In this document: one piece after another, positions 21,594-33,307 of the stretch
Layout of the letters: each line of letters begins with the position of its first letter
How positions within the stretch are numbered: the stretch's first letter is position 1
Source of the DNA: Silene conica
Lineage: Eukaryota; Streptophyta; Magnoliopsida; Caryophyllales; Caryophyllaceae
Assembly (NCBI GenBank): GCA_029255685.2
Contig: CM055317.2
Location: 17,129,501 to 17,193,500 of the forward strand
Direction: 5' to 3'
Length of the DNA: 64,000 nucleotides
The notes under the pieces: generated by a model
The model's input: the letters and a program-made list of their open reading frames with translations, nothing else
Database searches by the model: none
What the model was told of the DNA's origin: nothing
Translations under genes and position numbers: made by a program

Positions 21594-23827
21594 TGTAACA
21601 CCCCCGTTTATTTAGAGGCCTGAACTAGGACTCCCCAAATAATCAAGGGTGTTACCATCTCGGTTGCCCGAGGTAGTAGTTAACAAAGGAAGAAACACAG
21701 TACTTTATTGAGTAAATAAAATGTTAAACATATGTCTCAGGATATTACAACTGTTTATAAAACCAAAACTAAAAGGTTCAACATGTCGGAAAACTATATG
21801 ACTGAGCTATCACTAGACAGGTCTGGTCCATGTCTTCTCCACCCTTCCAGCATCTACAAGTCTAAACCTGTCATTCTGCTCCCCAATAAATTGGATCAAC
21901 GCAGACACAATGAAACAAATAAAAGGGTCAACACTAGGTTGAGTAGGTAATATAATCACAACATGAAATAACACAATCAATAACTCCTCCATCTCCTCCA
22001 CAACCACCACTCCTCCATCTCCTCCACAACCACCACATCTCCAACACACCACATCTCCAACACACCACACCTCCCATGGTCATATCACAAGTCCCTTATC
22101 ACAAGACCCATATCACAAGACCCCTTAACACAAATCCCGTACTCCACAATGATCAGTAATCATTCAATCACGTTATATCATAAATATATATATATCAACC
22201 AAATAACACGTGTTCTCATGTCAGATCACAATTACAACATAGATATTCCCCTACCTCGAAACTGCGGAAGATAATTGCAAGTGCGCAACAGCTACTAAAA
22301 GTGTTCCACGCGGAAACCTCCACCTAGACATATATCATATAATCAATAAGCTCCCTACATCTCGTAATATACGTACACATTCTATTTATAGAAACCCCCT
22401 ATATTTAGAAAGTTTTCCAACAACCAAGGTTACCCAAAATAGCAACTTTCCAAATATAACAACTTTCTAAATATAGCAACTTTCTAAAATCCGTCATGCT
22501 CATTTTCGCCACATTAAAATACTAACCCATAACGTAAACAACACAAAGCTTACTATAATAATAATAATACTAATAATAATTAACTTAAATGGTAAAAATA
22601 ATAAAACAAACAAACAAAGTGCCAAAACAGCCCGACCTTACTACTCTCAAGCCCACGCAACAACAACCCTTTCACCACCACGACACGACACTACTACCAC
22701 CAGCCACCACCAGCAACCCGAACCCTGCACCACACACTTCCCTCGCAACCACCAGCAGTCCCTTCGCCGGCCGCCGGTGAGAAGAACCAGGGGTCAGAAC
22801 CGGTCTGGTTCATTACCCAGCCACCCGACCAGGCTGTTTTCGAGAGCCTCCCTACGCCCACACAACCACTGCCACCACCTGACTTAACCCCAGAAAACCA
22901 CCCTGACACCAGACACTGGACCCACGGTGGTACCACCGCTTTGACCTCCCCAGAGTCATCGGTGATACCAACCCCAAACACCCTCTGTAAATTGCGTAAC
23001 TGAAACCACGACCAACAAGGAAAAACGAAGACTCCCTTTACTTCCGCCACAGCCACTAGTAACCACCACGACGACCACCACTCTACTCCCTCGACCACTC
23101 ACAGACCTACTACCCTTTTCCGCTTACGCACGCAACAAGAGAACAACATCGAAGGTGTTTGAAACAACCGTGAATATTCAGACCTGCTAACAAATACAGA
23201 GACACTGCCGTGACAAGCGATATAAACCTCCGCACCCAGCGACCCTAGGTGGTTGACAAAGTCGTGACTATGGCCATGACACGACTCTCAATATCATAGA
23301 TCATATATAAATGAAAAACAGACCCCGACAACCCATACACTAGGCTGAATATATACACAAAATACGACAGACACACTGAAAAAGGAAAGAAACGTGTTGA
23401 GCATACCTTCTTTTGACTCAGATCGACGCACTCTGACCGCCCCAAGACCACCGTGACCACCACCCTCCTAAAGTATGATATGTCGGCTACAAGTATGAGT
23501 AGTGTTTGTATGATTGATAGGGTAGATTAGGTTAGGATAGCAGCTTAAATATGACGGCTTACTGCTGAAGTATTTAGGTTTTAGTGTTCTTATTTGGTAT
23601 GGGCTGTCGTGTGGCACATAAAACGAGGCCCACACCAGGTGCTAAAGGTCCACGGTTCGAGTCTCACCAGCACCCACAACCTCTATTATCATGTTTGATG
23701 ATTAGGTTCCCAATTCGAATCCCACCGAGGTCCAAAAATGCTTAAAAACATACGAGATATACTAGCTTATTAAACGAAGAATATATATAAATTATTATAT
23801 TTAATAGTACTAATACGGGTTATTACA
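21594..23827 (-). repeat. gypsy-1 3' LTR
   Basis: A 2,234-bp LTR bounded by TGTAACACCC and GGGTTATTACA. It holds a TCCTCCACAACCACCA repeat (about 21,985-22,035), a TAA microsatellite (about 22,555) and two B-box-like words, GGTTCGAGTCTC at 23,654 and ATTCGAATCCC at 23,714. An ORF-like GC-rich zone (22,700-23,100) carries no recognisable domain. Confidence 0.9.
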
Positions 23828-23840
23828 GTCTTCCCCCTTT
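23828..23840 (-). other. gypsy-1 polypurine tract
   Basis: On the minus strand AAAGGGGGAAGAC directly precedes the 3' LTR. It would prime plus-strand DNA synthesis. Confidence 0.8.
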
Positions 23841-23974
23841 AAAATGAACTTCGTCCCGAAGTTCACCCACTCATCCCGTAAACAACATGCCCACAACACT
23901 ACCTATCCACGGTAAAATCACGGACCGTCACATTCTACCGCACTAAAAAAAGAGTTACGTCCTCGTAACTTACC

Positions 23975-24940
23975 TCAAGCAAATAGTTGCGGGTAACGCT
24001 CCTTCATGGACGCCTCCGACTCCCAAGTAGCTTCCTCCGTGTTGTGATTGGTCCACAGGACCTTCACCAACATTGTCTCTCCGTTCCGAGTCTTCCGAAT
24101 CTTTCTATCCAAAATCTCCCTTGGAATCGCAGCATAGGCTAGTTGTTCATCTACCTCAATTTCTTCATGGTTCAACACGTGCGTGGGGTCACTCACATAT
24201 TTCCTTAGTTGAGAAACATGGAACACATTATGGACCTTGGATAGTGTTGGAGGCAAAGCTAATCGGTATGCCACCTCCCCAACTCTGTCCAAAATCTCAA
24301 ATGGTCCAATAAACTTCTGACTTAGCTTACCACGCTTTCCGAACCTCATCACTCCCTTCATTGGAGACACTTTCAGTAGTACCTTCTCCCCTGCCTCAAA
24401 AGAAATGTCACTCCTCTTGAGATCTGCGTAACTCTTTTGTCTCTCCTGGGCAGCCCTCATTTTCTGTCTGATTATCTGGACTTGCTCAACCATTTCCTGA
24501 ATCATCTCTGGACCCAGAACCACAGCATCAGCGCGATCATCCTAGCATACAGGACTCCGGCACTTCCTCCCATACAACGCCTCAAATGGTGCCATGTCAA
24601 TGCTAGCATGGTAGCTATTATTATACGAAAACTCTATCAGTCCCAACCGTTCTTCCCAAGATCCTCCGAACTCTAGCACACATGCTCTCAACATATCTTC
24701 CAAAGTCTGAATGGTCCTCTCTGTCTGACCATCTGTTGCTGGGTGAAAAGCGGTACTCATTTTTAATTGCGTGCCCAACGCGGCCTGCAACTCTTGCCAA
24801 AATCTAGAAATAAACCTCGAGTCACGATCAGAAACAATATCCTTGGGAATGCCATGCAACTTGACTACATTCTGCACATAAGACTTTGCCAACTCAGCCT
24901 TACTCCAGGTATCTTTCATTGGAATAAAGTGAGCGGACTT
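23975..24940 (-). pseudogene. gypsy-1 integrase core and C-terminal tail (downstream of gypsy-2)
   Basis: This continues the integrase interrupted at 35,513/24,941. It contains the second and third catalytic region (IVSDRDSRFISRFWQ, then AFHPATDGQTERTIQTLEDM), the YNNSYHASIDMAPFEALYGR stretch, the GPFEILDRVG and VFHVSQLRKYV motifs and the chromodomain-like VKVLWTNHNTEEATWE. One in-frame TAG lies at 24,542-24,544, right after CRSPVC, where Trp is standard. The frame closes with a stop at 23,975. The target duplication gactt abuts its upstream end. Confidence 0.88.
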
Positions 24941-25669
24941 TGTAAAACCCCTCGCGAAAGCGGAAATATAAACATACAAAAGTACCAAAAATGCAGCGGA
25001 ATTAAAACTTTTTAAAGTAAACAACATGCGAGAAGAGTTAAACTGAAACGGAAACTGAAACTGAAATAAAACCAAAATAGATAAGTAACAGTTCTAAGTA
25101 TCAAACCAAATATGTACAACAGCCTGGGATGGAACATCCCTACAGGCACCAACCAAAAACTGTATCAAAAGAACTAAGAGTCTAGCTAATCGATAAACGG
25201 GTATGTCATATGATGAAAGGATCATCACTCGCTAGCTCTCGTGTGAACCCCTCTCCAACCTGCATGTACCTACATACATGAAAACATGTACGCCACAATC
25301 AGTGGGGAGTGACTAGAGTTCTCCTAGCCACCTTTTGTGACAACACGTAACACATAAAACAATACAGAACACTCCAACATATATAAACATGTGAAGCATA
25401 AACATCTCATCAACTGTTCTCATACTATCATGCAAACTCTAGTGCACGGCTCTCACCCAACTTCATAAACCGTTAGGAAGGAGAACCGGTTTCCCTACTG
25501 GTTACCCAGTCGGGGGGTCTTTCAATCCAACTATTTATGAAACCGATAAAAGAGTCATGCACTGCCTTGGATGAACAGATTATAACTCAAGCAACATATT
25601 CATTAACTTCAACACGTATATCTGACACCGTACCAGACTCTAGGCAAGCAGATATAACATCAAGTAAAG

Positions 25670-26251
25670 AGGTTCAGCGGTCAACTTAAGACATAACCTA
25701 ATTACCAAACATTCAGCAAGTATAAAGGTTCAGAGCGACATCGTAACGCATAACCTAGATACTAACTTCACAATATCAAGCAAGGACTCAGAGGCGAAAA
25801 CTCAACGCATGGGCCGGCTATCACAGAACACTAGACTCAGAGGCGAAAACTCAACGCATGGACTAACATTCAATTCACTATCACAAGTAAGGAACTCAGA
25901 GGCGAAAACTCAACGCATGTTCCCCTACTACATCACAAGGTACTAAACTCAGAGGCGAAAACTCAACGCATGTTCTAGCACCAAACACCTGCACTCCGGG
26001 TAAGGTATGACAACCTGACTGCCCCGTCGTGCAGTTGCTCTACTCGTCAGACTCAGAGGCCAGCTTAAGGCATGTCCTGACGCGATCACACATACATGTC
26101 TGGACTCAGAGGCGAAAACTCAACGCATGTCCCAGACACGACAAACAAACGTGTATGGAACTCAGAGGCGAAAACTCAACGCATGTTCCCATACACAACA
26201 AACAACCTACGTATTAAGTTCAGAGGCCAGCTTAAGGCATAAATTAATACG
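25670..26251. repeat. variable-stem, conserved-loop hairpin array (3' LTR copy)
   Basis: About ten units at 46-101 nt spacing share the core TCAGAGGCGAAAACTCAA then CGCAT, or the variant TCAGAGGCCAGCTTAAGG then CAT. Sequences outside the core differ between units but pair across it: AGGTT/AACCT at 25,670 and 25,726; GGAAC/GTTCC at 25,891; CGTCAGAC/GTC-c-TGACG at 26,045; GTCTGGAC/GTCC-c-AGAC at 26,098; GTGTATGGAAC/GTTCC-c-ATACAC at 26,151; CGTATTAA/TTAATACG at 26,210. A short inner stem also covaries: GCG/CGC, GCC/GGC, GTC/GAC. The units at about 25,786 and 25,834 pair weakly. Confidence 0.8.
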
Positions 26252-26541
26252 CATCAATACAATATCATCCAAGTCTATGAACTAATCTATAGGTCTACTT
26301 TTAACTTCTAATCAACACTTAATTGACCCCGGGAACTAAGTTGAGGGAGACCCGGTTTCCCTTTCGGTTACTCGACCGGGGGGTCTCTATCCTCACTCCA
26401 TTCCCGAACCCAATATAGTGTCGCCCATCCTCCGGGGACCTCAAATACATATCAAAGATACAAGGAACGAGTTTCAATCAAAACTGATTAACCGTTTAAA
26501 AGTTACGAACGATTTACGATCAAAACAGCCTACAGGGGCCC

Positions 26542-26946
26542 CCAGCCGGTCGGCAGGCAGCCGGTCGGTCGGCTGGTGGTCCTCTCAGCCTTTCTTCCTT
26601 TGACAAAAACAACACAACACAAAGGGACTCCCAGCCGGTCGGCAGGCAGCCGGTCGGCCGGCTGGGAACCCAAGTTCCTAGCCTTCACAAATTCGTAACC
26701 CCCCCCCAATGTACTCCCAGTCGGCTGGCAGGCGGCCGGTCTGCCGGCTGGGCTCCCCTCTTCCTTATGTTCTCGCAAAAACCCAAACACAACACAAGAG
26801 ATCACCAGCCGGTCGGCAGGCAGCCGGTCGGCCGGCTGGCAGTCCCAAGCCTTATTTCCTTCACATTTCGCAAAAACACAAGAAGACGCTCCCAGCCGGT
26901 CGACCGGCGGCCGGTCGGTCGACCGGCGGCCGGTCGGTCGACCGGG
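26542..26946. repeat. five GC-rich hairpins with 86-89 nt period (3' LTR copy)
   Basis: Four palindromes of exactly 35 nt between CCAG and CTGG lie at 26,542, 26,631, 26,717 and 26,805; a longer fifth runs 26,892-26,946. Stems are CCAGCC/GGCTGG, extended to CCCAGCCGG/CCGGCTGGG in the second. The fifth carries a tandem CGGCCGGTCGGTCGAC duplication that is single in the other LTR. Confidence 0.82.
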
Positions 26947-27905
26947 TCAGAGAGCCTGATCACCAAAACGCGATTTTCCAGATTATACAAAACATCAACA
27001 ATCGACACAAATCCTCAAAAATCGTTACAATTGATGTTTACCCAACATTTCCAATCATCTAATACTACTTCCTAACAGCAAACAAATCCCATAACAATCC
27101 TCAAACGATTAAATCAATGTATCCGTCTTAACTTTGTGAAAACTGAAAATAAGCTTAAGAACATATAACAACATCACAAGGCATGAATTCTTCACATAAG
27201 AACAATCCTAAACATGATACTAAGTCCATTGATCATTATACATTAACAAAAATCAGAAACAAATAAAAGAACACATCAAAACTTGCTAATATTCACAATA
27301 AGGCCGAGTTTCTCATTATCGTCACCTTAAATGCACTCCGGCTTAAAGATCCTCCTCTACCACGAAGCTATCAATGTCCGGGTTCTCCAATCCTTCACCT
27401 ACAAGCACGAAAAACGGGTTTAAGGACTGAAAAACGGAATTTAGGGAAAACAGGCCAAATTTCGAAATGAAGGAATCGACAAACGGAAGTGATAGATGGC
27501 TTGCAAATTCGATGAGGATTCCGAAAATGTTATTGTTACCTCGATTTGATGAACGGATGATGGAGAAATGATCAAAAGAAGATGAATAAAATGGAGGTTT
27601 TAAGAGAATTGTGTTTCACTGTTATTTGTTCTTGAAGAAGAAGAAATATGTCGACTAAAGGGGTTTTAAGGGGTTTATGGGTTGTCCTTTCCGAGTCAAT
27701 TAAACGGGTCGGACATCTTGAACGGATATTAAGATGTGAGCTTAAGTTTACCAAGTTTGTATTCGTCTTAAGGACTTAAGGTTCTTAAGACGGATCTTAC
27801 TAATTAAATTAAAATCTTTCACAATAAACTATGAAAATATTATTTTATTACTTAAAATAATTTAAAATGCTTAAAATAGATTTTACGAAAATACGGGATG
27901 TTACA

Positions 27906-27916
27906 ATCACCCCAAC
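27906..27916 (-). other. gypsy-2 polypurine tract
   Basis: On the minus strand GTTGGGGTGAT immediately precedes the 3' LTR, the expected position of the plus-strand primer. Confidence 0.7.
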
Positions 27917-27972
27917 TTCAAAAAGTTTCGTCGTCGAAACTCGAACGAAGGTAAATTCTAACTAACTCTACC

Positions 27973-30900
27973 TTAATCGAAAAGAGAAGGATGCGCATCA
28001 CGCATCGATGCCTCGGTCTCCCACGTCTGCTCCTCAACATCACCGCAACGCCAAAGGATCTTCACTAGCGGCACCACCTTGCTCCTAAGCTTCCTATCCT
28101 GACGGTCTAGGATCTTCACGGGACGCTCCTCGAAAGCAAGACTCGGCTCCAAGTTCTCGATCTCTCTAGGCAGAACATGACTCGGGTCAGTAACATACTT
28201 ACGGAGCTGGGAAACATGAAAGACACTATGGACCTTGCCCAAACTAGGAGGCAAGTCCAAACGATAAGCAGCAGCACCAATCCTCTTCACGATCTCAAAA
28301 GGCCCAATATACTTAGGACTCAACTTGCCCTTAACTCGAAACCTCTTAACGCCCTTCATCGGTGAAACTCTCAAGAAGACTCTTTCACCCACCTCAAACT
28401 CTAGAGGTCTACGGCGAACATCAGCATAGGATTTCTGCCGATCCTGTGCGGCCTTCATCCTACCTCTGATAAGCTGAACCTGATCAATCGTAACAGCTAA
28501 CTGGTCCGGTCCTAGGTCGTGCACGTCACTCGCCTGATCCCAACAGATCGGACTACGACACTTCCTACCATAAAGAGCCTCATACGGAGCCATACCAATA
28601 GATGAATGGTAACTGTTGTTGTAAGAAAACTCTACCAACGGCAAACACTGCTCCCAAGAACTCTGAAAATCGAGGGCACAAGCGCGGAGTAAATCCTCTA
28701 GTGTCTGAATAGTCCTCTCGGACTGACCATCGGTCGCGGCATGAAATGCGGTGCCCATCAACAAACGGCTACCCATAGCCTCCTGTAAAGCCTTCCAAAA
28801 TCTGGAACAAAACCTCGGATCACGATCAGAAACGATCTCTCTCGGGACACCATGGTAACGAACTATCTCTGCAATATAAGCCCTGGCTAAACGGTCCATA
28901 TCCCATGTCTCTCTGATAGGCACAAATCGGGCCCACTTAGTTAGCCTATCACCAATAACCCAAATCGCATCCTTGCCTCTCACAGTCTTAGGCAATGCCG
29001 TCACGAAGTCCATCGAAATGCACTCCCACTTTCACTGAGGAACGGGAAGCGGCTGTAGCAAACCACCTGGCCTCCTATGCTCTATCTTGACTTGTTGACA
29101 AGTCAAGCACCTACTCACGTAATCTAAGATCTCTTTCTTCATTCCAGGCCACCAAAACGTAAGCCTCAAATCCTTGTGCATCTTCTCTCCTCCTGGATGA
29201 ACTGAATACGGTGACAAGTGAGCCTCATCAAGGACCCTCTTCCTCAAATCTGGCACATCGGGGACATACATCCTACCACGGAACCTAAGGAAACCATCAG
29301 CATCAATCACTAAGTCAGGTGCAACACCACTCGAAATCTTCGCCTCGAACTTCTTGAAATCAGCATCTGAAGGTAATAAACTCTGGCGAATCTCCCAATA
29401 TAAGGACGGCTCGGCAGTCATAGCAGCTAACCAATCAAAACCACTACCCACCATCTCTAATCTCAACTTCCGGAACTCGGAACACAACTCATCAGGCAAT
29501 ACTCGCATAACACTCATCGAATGAGAAGTCTTGCGGCTAAGCGCATCAGCAACAACATTGGCTTTTCCCTCATGATATAGAAACTCAATGTCGTAATCCT
29601 TAACCAACTCTAGCCAACGTCTCTGTCGCATATTAAGGTATTTCTGGGTGAAAATGTACTTAAGACTCTTGTGATCCGTGAAAATGCGACAATGAGATCC
29701 AATCAAGTAATGACGCCACATCTTCAGAGCATGAACGACTGCAGCCAACTCAAAATCATGTGTCGGATAGTTCACCTCGTGAACTCTCAACTGTCTAGAT
29801 GAGTAAGCTATCACCTTACCGCTCTGCATCAACACACATCCAAGCCCTAACATCGAAGCATCACCATAAACATCAAAGTCAACTCCAATCTCTGGCAAAG
29901 CAAGTACGGGAGCGGAAGTCAACCTAGTCTTCAATTCCTGGAAAGAACTCTTACACTTGTCGGTCCACACAAATTTAGCTTCCTTCTTCAGCAACTGAGT
30001 CATCGGACGAGCTAATCTAGAGAAATCCTCAACAAATCTACGATAATAACCAGCCAATCCAAGGAAACTACGGATCTCTCCAACGTCTTTGGGACTCTCC
30101 CAATCAACAACAGCCTCAATCTTCGCGGGATCAACCATAACTCCCTCACTAGATATCACATGTCCAAGAAATGCAACCTTAGAAAGCCAAAACTCACACT
30201 TAGAGAACTTCGCGAACCACTTCTGTCGACGTAAAATCCCAAGAATCAATCTAAGATGCTCGGCATGCTCCTCATCGGTCTTAGAGTAAATGAGGATATC
30301 ATCAATAAACACCACAACACAAGTGTCCAAATACTCACTAAAGGTGCGGTTCATCTGATCCATGAAGATAGCAGGTGCATTAGTCAACCCAAAAGGCATA
30401 ACCACGAACTCAAAATGCCCATATATGGTACGAAAAGCAGTCTTCGCAATATCAGCCTCTCTCACTGGAATCTGATGATAACCCGATCGAAGATCAATCT
30501 TAGAAAACCTAGAAGCACCTCTCAACTGATCAAACAAATCATCTATCCTAGGCAAAGGATATCTGTTCTTCACGGTCACTCGGTTCAGCTCTCTATAGTC
30601 AATGCAAAGTCTCATGGAACCATCTTTCTTCTTTACGAACAAAACTGGAGCACCCCACGGAGAAGCACTCGGTCTAATGAATCCTTTCTCGATCATCTCT
30701 TCTAACTGTTGCTTCAATTCCTTCAACTCTGGTGGAGCCATAGGGTAAGGAGCTTTGGATATCGGTCCGGTACCTGGAACAAGCTCAATGGTAAACTCCA
30801 CATCTCTCTCTGGCGGTATCCCTGGCAAATCATCTGGGAAAACATCTGGATACTCACGAACAATGGCTACATCCTCAAGCTTTGGTAGCGATGGCTTTGC

Positions 30901-32412
30901 AGCTGAAACAACACACAGGAAGGCTTGGCAACCCTTCCTAAGAAGATGAGATGCTTTCATTGAAGAGATAACACGAACACCCTTTTGAGGGCGAGTTCCC
31001 CTATAGGAAACACGAACTCCTGTAGAACTCCTCAAGCAGATTTTCTGGTCGCGACACTCGAAACGAGCATGGTATCGCTATAACCAATCCATACCGAGGA
31101 TAATGTCAAACTCCTCGAGAGGAAATCTCAGTAAGTCCGCTGGAAATGTGGCTTGACCAATAATAATCGGAACATCCCTATGGGACGAAGAGCAGGAAAA
31201 CACGTCTCCAGAAGGTAAGGAAATGGAAGTCTCCTCTACCAATGAAGACTCAAGAGCTAAACGGTCCGCGAACTGAGTCGATAAAAATGATAAAGAAGCT
31301 CCAGTATCGAACAAAATAAGGCACTCAGCGCCAAGAACAGAAAAGATACCGGCAACAATGTCTGGATGAGCCTCAGCCTCAGCCCTAGTCATCACAAAGA
31401 TCTTCCCCTTTGGCTTTCCTCCTCTAGTTGCTGCAGCAGCAGTGGTAGCCTTGCCAAGAACGATATCCTTCTCAGGACAATCAAAGGACCTATGCCCATA
31501 TCCATTACAAGTATAACACTTATAGGCATTCTTGAAACAATCAAACCCTGGATGAAGCGGTTTACCACAACGGCGACAAAAAGTAGAAGTAGTGTCGGTG
31601 TGAAATGTGGTCTTAGCAACCGGAGCAGAGAACCTCTCAAACCGCTTCTTCTGAGAAGAAGGCGAAGAAGTAGTAGGAATAAATGGTCTCTTCCCCTGGT
31701 ACACTGATCTCTAGTGAGGAGTCACACTGGAAGTAGCAGCTCGGGTCTCAGCATCTATGGCACGAATAGAACTCTCGGCCCAAATAGCATCATCATATAC
31801 CTCCACAAAAGAAGTCGAGTCACGACGAACCATACTCTCGATGCGCGGTCCTAACTTCCCACGGTAAAAGTAGACTCTCTCAGCCTCATCTCTGACAAAC
31901 CTCGATGCGAAATGCGCAAGTTGGTTGAATTGGTCTGTAAACTCCTGAACTGACATCTTGCCTTGCTTCAAATCCATGAATTCTTTGAGTTGCTGTGATC
32001 TGAGCTCTTTAGGATAAAACCTCGTCTCGAGCTTATCCTTAAAAGCCTCCCAATCGAACAAAGGATCAAGAGTGAAAGTCGGTCTGGTCAACGCCCACCA
32101 TCTATCGGCCTCAAGGGTCAGAAAGTGAGTGGCTAGCCGCACTCTATCCTCCCTACCCACCGAATACATGGTAAAGCTCTTTTCCATCTCTTCGAACCAC
32201 TCGGTAAGAGCTACCGGATCAACCTCGCCACCATAAGTCTTCACATGGCTACGGGACATCTGCGAAGCTATCCAAGAGAAGCTACCAGGACGATTAGCCT
32301 CATTGCCTAGCGGTGGAGGAGGTGGAACATTCCCTGCTTGCTGTCTCTAGGTCTCAAGCAAGTGATGAATTGCTTGCAACAAAATGTTATCAGCAGCCGT
32401 GGGTCTCACCAT
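27973..32412 (-). pseudogene. gypsy-2 gag-pol polyprotein frame with four nonsense codons
   Basis: A single frame of 1,480 codons runs from ATG at 32,412 to a stop at 27,973. Gag spans about 1-330 and ends in two CCHC knuckles (CRRCGKPLHPGFDC at about 279 and CYTCNGYGHRSFDC). The protease has LFDTGAS at about 368. RT has [10 protein letters not shown] and FIDD at about 702. RNase H follows ([30 protein letters not shown]), then the integrase HHCC region (RCLTCQQVK), the D,D,E core (SDRDPRFCSRFW, ATDGQSERTIQ) and a chromodomain-like tail (VKILWRCGDVEEQTWE). In-frame stops: TAG 32,347-32,349, TAG 31,711-31,713, TAG 31,078-31,080 (just after GMDWL) and TGA 29,032-29,034 (in place of the usual Trp). 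There are no frameshifts. The element cannot make the full polyprotein. Confidence 0.92.
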
Positions 32413-32564
32413 CCTTCAAAAGAGAAAACAAGTATTAGCTTAGCAATTAACAATCACAATTAGACTACAAAATAAATCCTTAGATCTACCAATCTCTCAT
32501 TCATTATTTGTTTATTTGGTCAAGTTAAGGTTGGGGGTCACATGAGTGCGTCGGGAGCAATAAT

Positions 32565-32576
32565 GCTCTGATACCA
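32565..32576 (-). other. gypsy-2 primer-binding site
   Basis: On the minus strand TGGTATCAGAGC, complementary to the 3' end of initiator tRNA-Met, lies 2 nt inside the 5' LTR end. Confidence 0.85.
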
Positions 32577-33307
32577 ACGGTAAAACCCCTCGCGAAAGCG
32601 GAAATATAAACATACAAAAGTACCAAAAATGCAGCGGAATTAAAACTTTTTAAAGTAAACAACATGCGAGAAGAGTTAAACTGAAACGGAAACTGAAACT
32701 GAAATAAAACCAAAATAGATAAGTAACAGTTCTAAGTATCAAACCAAATATGTACAACAGCCAGGGATGGAACATCCCTACAGGCACCAACCAAAAACTG
32801 TATCAAAAGAACTAGGAGTCTAGCTAATCGATAAACGGGTATGTCATATGATGAAAGGATCATCACTCGCTAGCTCTCGTGTGAACCCCGCTCCAACCTG
32901 CATATACCTACATACATGAAAACATGTACGCCACAATCAGTGGGGAGTGACTAGAGTTCTCCTAGCCACCTTTTGTGACAACACGTAACACATAAAACAA
33001 TACAGAACACTCCAACATATATAAACATGTGAAGCATAAACATCTCATCAACTGTTCTCATACTATCATGCAAACTCTAGTGCACGGCTCTCAACCAACT
33101 TCATAAACCGTTAGGAAGGAGAGCCGGTTTCCCTACTGGTTACCCAGTCGGGGGGTCTTTCAATCCAACTATTTATGAAACCGATAAAAGAGTCATCCAC
33201 TGCCTTGGATGAACAGATTATAACTCAAGCAACATATTCATTAACTTCAACACGTATATCTGACACCGTACCAGACTCTAGGCAAGCAGATATAACATCA
33301 AGTAAAG

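Larger units (their letters stand above)
24941..27905 (-). repeat. gypsy-2 3' LTR
   Basis: A 2,965-bp LTR, TGTAAAACCCCTCGCG to ACGGGATGTTACA on the plus strand. In order it holds the GTACGCCAC..CAGTGGGGAGT block (about 25,289-25,310), a CCGGTTTCCCTACTGGTT block (about 25,493), the variable-stem hairpin array (25,670-26,251), a second CCGGTTTCCC block (about 26,352), five GC hairpins (26,542-26,946) and a pyrimidine-poor tail with the GGTTCTTAAGACGGATCTTA region (about 27,780). Confidence 0.93.

Noticed and set aside
22694..23098. Protein-coding frames in the GC-rich part of the gypsy-1 LTR
   Set aside because: Open frames on both strands reflect GC-rich, repeat-biased composition. No domain is recognisable, and the partner LTR has indels that change the frames.
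23603..23700. tRNA gene in the gypsy-1 LTR
   Set aside because: Only a B-box/T-arm-like word is present. I cannot build an acceptor stem or anticodon arm around it.
25780..26250. CRISPR-like array (about 25-nt repeats with unique spacers)
   Set aside because: The repeats lie in a plant LTR and are duplicated in the partner LTR. The 'spacers' are complementary across each repeat, which makes them hairpin arms, and there are no cas genes.
26530..27062. Arg/Pro/Gly-rich open frames over the GC hairpins
   Set aside because: They arise on both strands from palindromic CCGGTCGG repeats and are not conserved between the LTR copies.
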